This document shows positions 6,511 through 10,232 of a DNA stretch of 10,232 bases, in pieces. The DNA is from Anaerolineae bacterium (lineage in GTDB: Bacteria; Chloroflexota; Anaerolineae; B4-G1; SLSP01), in contig JAFGSL010000606.1 of assembly GCA_016934645.1 (NCBI GenBank), positions 1-10,232 of the forward strand. Direction: 5' to 3'. The stretch's first letter is position 1. Each line of letters starts with the position of its first letter. Made by a program: the position numbers and the translations under genes. A model generated the notes under the pieces. It made no database searches, was not told where the DNA came from, and was given only the letters and a program-made list of their open reading frames with translations.

Positions 6511-6549
6511 AACAAAAAGGGGTGTTGCGGACAAGTCCGCAACACCCCC
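6511..6549 (-). terminator. Intrinsic terminator of the aldo/keto reductase gene
   Basis: GGGGTGTTGCGGAC (6519-6532) and GTCCGCAACACCCC (6535-6548) form a perfect 14-bp stem with a minimal AA centre. On the minus strand the stem is followed directly by TTTTTGTT, the standard Rho-independent layout. It lies about 110 bp after the reductase stop codon and immediately before the sensor-kinase promoter, so it insulates the two genes. Confidence 0.92.
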
Positions 6550-6660
6550 TCAAATGATCAGGCCCAACCACGCAAATTCTTGCCCAACCAGCCAGAAAAC
6601 GCGTGTCGAAAGCCTTTCTGGTTCCAGTTTATCCAGGTTAGGGGAATGAACCGTCAAAGA

Positions 6661-7632
6661 CTACCAGGCGTAGGCTTCGGGGGCTGCACCGCCGGGGCCG
6701 GGCCAGATTTCGTCGAGCTTCGTCAGCACGTCGTCGGAGAGCTTGATCTCCAGCGCGCGCGTGCTGCCGTCGAGTTGCTCCATCGTGCGCGGGCCGATGA
6801 TCGGCGCAGTGACGACCGGATTGTGCAACAGCCAGGCCAGCGCCACATCTGCCGGGTTCTCGCCCATATCCTTGCAGAAGCTCTCGTAGGCCTCAATCTG
6901 TGGGCGGTGCTTTTCGATGCTCTCCTGCATCCGCTCTGAAGCGCGCCGGCCCTCGGAGATCTTCTTCAACACGCCACCCAACAAACCGCCCCCAAGAGGA
7001 CTCCACGGGATCAGTCCCAGACCGTAATCCTCGCACGTCGGGATCACCTCAAGCTCAACCATCCGCGCGTTGAGGTTGTAGAGACTCTGTTCGGAGACCA
7101 GGCCCATGAAGTTGCGCTTCTCAGCCTTGGCTTGTGCCTTGGCAATGTGCCATCCGGCGAAGTTGCTGCTGCCCACGTAGAGCACCTTCCCTTCGCGGAC
7201 AAGCTGCTCCATCGCTTGCCAGATTTCTTCCCACGGCGTGCTGCGCTCGACGTGGTGCATCTGGTAAAGATCGATGTGATCGGTTTGCAGGCGGCGTAGG
7301 CTATCTTCAGCCGCCTTGCGGATGTGATAGGCTGACAGGCCGCGCTCGTTGGGCCACTCGCCCATTTTATTGTAGACTTTGGTCGCCAGCACGATTTTCT
7401 CGCGGCGTCCCCCACCCTGCGCCAACCAGCGCCCGATAATCTGCTCGGTCAACCCTTCACCGAACTTCCATCCGTAGACGTTGGCGGTGTCGAAGAAATT
7501 AATGCCGAGTTCCAGTGCGCGATCCATAAGTGCATAGCTGTCTTCCTCGGTGGTCTGCGGGCCAAAATTCATCGTACCCAGGCAGAGACGGCTGACCTGC
7601 AGCCCTGTACGTCCTAAATTCGTGTATTCCAT
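6661..7632 (-). CDS. Aldo/keto reductase
   Basis: 323 residues, normal for the NAD(P)H-dependent aldo/keto reductase superfamily ((beta/alpha)8 barrel). The opening YTNLGRTGLQVSRLCLGTMNFG is characteristic. The catalytic tetrad can be placed: D48 and Y53 (FFDTANVYG), K85 (LATKVYNK) and H126 (DLYQMHH). Cofactor-site elements near the C-terminus include APIIGPRTMEQL. It resembles YajO/Tas/Kvbeta-like members that reduce aldehydes or ketones of broad structure; the substrate cannot be told from sequence. It has its own strong ribosome site (GAGGAGGC, 6 bases before the ATG) and its own terminator, so it is probably monocistronic. It is divergent from the SixA-like gene across a 149-bp AT-rich spacer. 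Confidence 0.93.
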   Translation of the reverse strand: MEYTNLGRTGLQVSRLCLGTMNFGPQTTEEDSYALMDRALELGINFFDTANVYGWKFGEGLTEQIIGRWLAQGGGRREKIVLATKVYNKMGEWPNERGLSAYHIRKAAEDSLRRLQTDHIDLYQMHHVERSTPWEEIWQAMEQLVREGKVLYVGSSNFAGWHIAKAQAKAEKRNFMGLVSEQSLYNLNARMVELEVIPTCEDYGLGLIPWSPLGGGLLGGVLKKISEGRRASERMQESIEKHRPQIEAYESFCKDMGENPADVALAWLLHNPVVTAPIIGPRTMEQLDGSTRALEIKLSDDVLTKLDEIWPGPGGAAPEAYAW

Positions 7633-7722
7633 ATCAAAGCCTCCTCATTTAATCGTGAAGTGGGGGTCTGGGTTGAGTAACACCGCCCTCCACTTTTCCC
7701 TCTATTGGGATGTCAGTAATAT

Positions 7723-7776
7723 AGTATAATGAATTATAGCATATTCGGCTAAATTTACAAGATAAAGAGCTATAAA
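7723..7776. promoter_or_regulatory. Overlapping divergent promoter elements
   Basis: The AT-rich spacer holds candidates on both strands. Minus strand (reductase): -35 TTGTAA (7755-7760; 4 of 6), 16-bp spacer, -10 TATAAT (7733-7738; perfect). Plus strand (SixA-like gene): a perfect TATAAT at 7725-7730 without a good -35, and TATAAA at 7771-7776, so close to the ATG at 7782 that it would give a leaderless transcript. The two directions share or abut their core elements, so transcription may be mutually exclusive. Confidence 0.5.
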
Positions 7777-7781
7777 ATTAA

Positions 7782-8270
7782 ATGAAAACCTTGTTGATCT
7801 TGCGACACGCCAAATCGAGCTGGAAACACGATAACTTGGCCGATCACGACCGGCCGCTCAAAAAGCGTGGCGAGCAAGCCGCCGCTCTGATGGGTGAGCT
7901 CATCCGCAAACACGACTTGACGCCCCAGCGCATCATTGCCTCGACGGCCAGACGCGCGCTGAACACGGCGGAGTTGGTCGCCGAAGCCTGCCATTACGAG
8001 GAACGGATTATCGCCACGCGCGCGCTCTATGGAGCCGATTCCGAAGACATTGTGGAAGTGCTGCGCACGCTAGATGACACCGACGAGCGCGTGATGATCG
8101 TGGGGCACAATCCCGATCTCGAGATGTTCCTGGAAAGCCTCACTGGCGCGATGGAAAGCCTCCCCACTGCCGCGCTCGCGCAGGTCTCACTGCCTATCGG
8201 CTCCTGGAAGGAATTGGAAGAGGACACCCCCGGCAAGCTCGTCCATCTATGGGCGCCGAGCACGCTTTAG
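7782..8270 (+). CDS. SixA-like phosphohistidine phosphatase (histidine phosphatase family)
   Basis: 162 residues, typical of SixA-type members of the histidine phosphatase (phosphoglycerate-mutase-like) superfamily. The N-terminal LRHAKSSW (7-14) carries the catalytic R8-H9; TARRALNTAE (55-64) supplies the second Arg (R57 or R58); VGHNPDLE (107-114) carries the second His (H109). In E. coli SixA removes phosphate from phosphohistidine domains (ArcB, NPr). The target here is unknown: the sensor kinase in this window has no HPt domain and is about 1.4 kb away on the other strand. There is no good ribosome site before the ATG, only weak purines, which fits a leaderless or weakly translated mRNA. 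It is the only plus-strand gene. Confidence 0.9.
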   Translation: MKTLLILRHAKSSWKHDNLADHDRPLKKRGEQAAALMGELIRKHDLTPQRIIASTARRALNTAELVAEACHYEERIIATRALYGADSEDIVEVLRTLDDTDERVMIVGHNPDLEMFLESLTGAMESLPTAALAQVSLPIGSWKELEEDTPGKLVHLWAPSTL

Positions 8271-8278
8271 CTTGCCCC

Positions 8279-8300
8279 AGCGAAAATTCACACTTTCGCT
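8279..8300. repeat. Small hairpin just after the SixA-like gene
   Basis: AGCGAAA (8279-8285) and TTTCGCT (8294-8300) form a perfect 7-bp stem with an 8-base loop, starting 8 bases after the stop codon. It abuts the larger inverted repeat at 8304-8358 and could contribute to transcript ending or 3' stability. Confidence 0.55.
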
Positions 8301-8364
8301 TAAAGGGGATCGTCAGATCCCCGCGCCTAGCGCATAGCCGGGGATCTGACGATCCCCTCCAAGC
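8298..8364. terminator. Strong inverted repeat between convergent genes; possible bidirectional terminator
   Basis: A perfect 19-bp inverted repeat (8304-8322 with 8340-8358), extended by GCTT/AAGC (8298-8301, 8361-8364) across a 2x2 mismatch, encloses a 17-bp loop. Each arm is itself a small palindrome (GGGGATC-GTCA-GATCCCC), so one long stem or two short hairpins can form. It lies between the plus-strand SixA-like gene and the minus-strand GHL10 gene, the expected place for a shared terminator. T-tracts are poor on both sides (only TTT on the minus strand), so a repeat element is an alternative. Confidence 0.6.
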
Positions 8365-8402
8365 ATAAATACAGAGGCAGGAGACCGGCCAAAGCGCTAC
8401 AA

Positions 8403-9869
8403 CTAGTGCATGCGCAATGGCACAAGCGCCGGAATGCGATACGGTCCCGCTGCCAGATCGTCCCAGTAGCCGCGACTGTCGAGCGTGGCGTAAGAGAACA
8501 GCGCGTGTCCCGGCGCGCCAAGTTCCCGCGCAATTTCAATGCGCTGCGCGATAGCGTCGAAATCATCGTAGTACCCGGCGATGCCCGGATAGACGTGCCC
8601 CGCTGCACTGCTCGCCACGAAATCCTCAGCCAGGATGCGCCAGTTGGCGAGATCATCGGGAATGCTGCTTCCGGTGCCATACAGCATCGGCGCAATCGCA
8701 TCGACGATACCCGCCGCCAGCCAGCCTTTGGAATCCTGGAAGTAATCGTCGTAGCCGGAACTCGTTTGTAGTCCCAGGTCGTTCTTGTAATACGGCCACA
8801 CCGCCGCTGAAACCCACGCCTCCTGGCGCAGCGCCTGAGTCTCAGAATACACTTGCTGCACAAGCGCCGTCACCCGGTCGCGCTGCCACTGGTTGCGGGT
8901 CAGCGTCCGCACGTCGCCCGCCGCCGCGTTGCTATCCGGATCGTAGGAGTACATCAGCCCCGCGTAGCGCACCAGGTCCAGGTGAACGCCATCCACCGCG
9001 TAACGTGTAACAATGTCGCGCACAACACCGGCAATGTACGACTGCACCTGATCGACGCCAGGACTGGCCCACAGATACGCCCCCCACGTGAGGAGCATCG
9101 GATCCTCCATATCGTGATGCCGCCAATCCATTCCCAGGCCGTACTCGCCGGGATGCTCGAGATAAGTCGAGCCGTACGTGAAGCGGTCGAACATTTGCGG
9201 AGGCGCCGTTGCGGGCGGGGCAAGCGGGCCGTAGGCTTCGCTCGGTGACGGGAGCCACGCGGGGTACACGTTGACGTAGGCGTGAACCTCCACGCCCGCC
9301 GCGTGCGCCACGTCGAGCATGCGCGCCAGTGGGTCCCAGCCGGGATCGACGCCCAGCGTCTCCGTCACCGTACCGGCAGACAGGCGCGAGGCCCAGGGTT
9401 CCAGGCCCGGTGTGTAGTAGGCGTCCCCGGCAGCCCGTACCTGGAAAAAGATGGTATTGAATCCCGCCTCGGCGACGTTCGCCACCAGTTCGTCGATCTT
9501 CTGCGGCTGCGCGGCCACGCCCAGGGACGTCCAATCATAGCGCGTGATCCAGATGGCGCGACGCTCCACTGGCAACGGGAAATGATTGATGACCATCGGC
9601 AGGTAGACCGTCGGCGTCAACACCGGCGTGATGAGGGTTTGCGCGGTTAGAGGCATCAAAGGCGAGTCAAGAGGTGCTTGCGCCGCGGCCGGCGGCGACA
9701 GCGTATCGCCGTTGACGCGGTACCACGCTTCGGCGCGTCCCAGGTCCCCGGCAAGCGCCTCGAAATCCACCGGCGCTTCCGCATTCACGGGCGCCCCCGG
9801 CGCCGGACGCACGCATATCACCAGCAGTGCCAGGGCCAGCAGCCATCCGGGAAAGCGTCGTCTCACCAT
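8403..9869 (-). CDS. Secreted glycosyl-hydrolase-like protein (GHL10 / DUF187, YngK-like)
   Basis: 488 residues. It begins with a signal peptide (MVRRR, hydrophobic core at about 9-20, likely cleavage near A26), then a Pro/Ala-rich linker with TPTVYLPMVINHFP (85-98). The YLPxVI motif is common in Chloroflexota secreted proteins, as far as I recall. The catalytic-type barrel starts at RRAIWITRYDWTSLG (103-117). GFNTIFFQVRAAGDAYYT (136-152), GVEVHAYVN (192-200) and VDGVHLDLVRY (292-302) are typical of the GHL10 family related to GH13/GH10-like barrels. Its biochemical activity is not well established; glycosidase activity on a polysaccharide or peptidoglycan-derived substrate is inference. No LPXTG, S-layer or C-terminal membrane anchor is seen, so it is probably released or held by the N-terminus. 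Its ATG overlaps the end of the HIT gene by 7 bp, so it is the second gene of an operon. Confidence 0.88.
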   Translation of the reverse strand: MVRRRFPGWLLALALLVICVRPAPGAPVNAEAPVDFEALAGDLGRAEAWYRVNGDTLSPPAAAQAPLDSPLMPLTAQTLITPVLTPTVYLPMVINHFPLPVERRAIWITRYDWTSLGVAAQPQKIDELVANVAEAGFNTIFFQVRAAGDAYYTPGLEPWASRLSAGTVTETLGVDPGWDPLARMLDVAHAAGVEVHAYVNVYPAWLPSPSEAYGPLAPPATAPPQMFDRFTYGSTYLEHPGEYGLGMDWRHHDMEDPMLLTWGAYLWASPGVDQVQSYIAGVVRDIVTRYAVDGVHLDLVRYAGLMYSYDPDSNAAAGDVRTLTRNQWQRDRVTALVQQVYSETQALRQEAWVSAAVWPYYKNDLGLQTSSGYDDYFQDSKGWLAAGIVDAIAPMLYGTGSSIPDDLANWRILAEDFVASSAAGHVYPGIAGYYDDFDAIAQRIEIARELGAPGHALFSYATLDSRGYWDDLAAGPYRIPALVPLRMH

Positions 9870-10232
9870 TGTTCACGCAGCAGTTCGCAGAAGGCTTTGA
9901 CCTCCTGCGGTGGCAATGCCTCTTCCGCATTGACTTTGAGACACGCAAAAATGCGCGTGGCTTTCAGTTCGTCGGGCAAATCGCGGGGCTTAGGTACGAT
10001 GTGGAAGTGGATGTGATGAAATCCCTCGCCTTCCGCCAAACACAGCACATACTCCTTTTCGCAGTCCAATGCCTCGAAGAGCAGTTTCGTCGCCCGCGCC
10101 TGGATGACGCCCAACTCGGCGAACTCCTCCGGCGTCAGTTCGTGCAGCGCCTCGACGTGGCGCTTGAGAACGGCGACGAGCCAGCCTTTGAGCGTCGTCG
10201 GATAGGCGTGCTCCAGGTACCAGTACGCGCCC
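9863..10232 (-). CDS. HIT-family (histidine triad) protein, C-terminal 122 residues
   Basis: The frame is open to the right edge, so the N-terminus lies outside. A TTG at 10114 is in frame but is not a sensible start, because the homologous sequence continues upstream (YWYLEHAYPTTLKGWLV). The signature HHIHFHIVPK contains the triad H-x-H-x-H (visible residues 73, 75, 77). The C-terminal part after the triad (about 40 residues) is longer than in the shortest HIT proteins. Family members are nucleotide hydrolases or transferases, such as Ap4A hydrolases and nucleoside phosphoramidases; the substrate is not determinable here. The stop TGA lies inside the start of the next gene (7-bp overlap), suggesting coupled translation with the secreted GHL10 protein. 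Confidence 0.88.
   Translation of the reverse strand, partial: GAYWYLEHAYPTTLKGWLVAVLKRHVEALHELTPEEFAELGVIQARATKLLFEALDCEKEYVLCLAEGEGFHHIHFHIVPKPRDLPDELKATRIFACLKVNAEEALPPQEVKAFCELLREQW

Noticed and set aside
4454..8270. Sensor kinase and SixA-like phosphatase as one phosphorelay module
   Set aside because: They are on opposite strands, separated by the reductase gene, and the kinase lacks the HPt domain that SixA is known to act on.
9863..10114. Starting the HIT gene at the TTG at 10114
   Set aside because: The frame continues upstream to the edge with sequence that fits the HIT fold, so the gene is partial rather than short.

Overview
The window looks like chromosomal DNA from a free-living bacterium with moderately high G+C. 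A Chloroflexota (Anaerolineae/Caldilineae-type) origin is my best guess. It rests on the GAF-HisKA kinase with a Gly-Pro-Gly-Leu-Gly-Leu ATP lid, a secreted GHL10-type protein carrying a YLPMVI linker motif, and the general look of the genes. This is inference; no rRNA or marker gene is present.

Left part (1-2514, all minus strand): the promoter-proximal end of a type 1 BREX phage-defence operon, in the order brxA (DUF1819), brxB (DUF1788), brxC (large P-loop ATPase). The window edge cuts brxC after 382 residues, so the methyltransferase (pglX), PglZ and BrxL expected further along lie outside. brxA and brxB overlap by 4 bp. brxB and brxC are separated by about 128 bp holding an unusual nested and interleaved inverted repeat. 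A candidate brxA promoter about 110 bp upstream lies inside two inverted repeats.

2515-3157 is a 643-bp stretch with no credible gene. It holds the brxA control region, a short hairpin, an imperfect inverted repeat of dispersed-repeat type, and a family of about 30-bp repeats, one copy of which supplies the stop codon of the next gene.

Middle (3158-7632, all minus): a fused nucleotidyltransferase-GHMP sugar kinase, likely for making an NDP-sugar from a free sugar; an orphan membrane GAF/HisKA sensor kinase; and an aldo/keto reductase with a textbook intrinsic terminator. A 4344-4425 inverted repeat separates the first two.

Right part: a divergent AT-rich promoter region, a SixA-like phosphohistidine phosphatase (the only plus-strand gene), a strong inverted repeat between convergent genes, then a minus-strand pair: a HIT-family protein (cut by the right edge) overlapping a secreted glycosyl-hydrolase-like protein.

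The clearest biological system is BREX, which is already described. I see no convincing wholly new system. The most open points are the non-coding structures around the BREX genes and the sugar activated by the fused enzyme.
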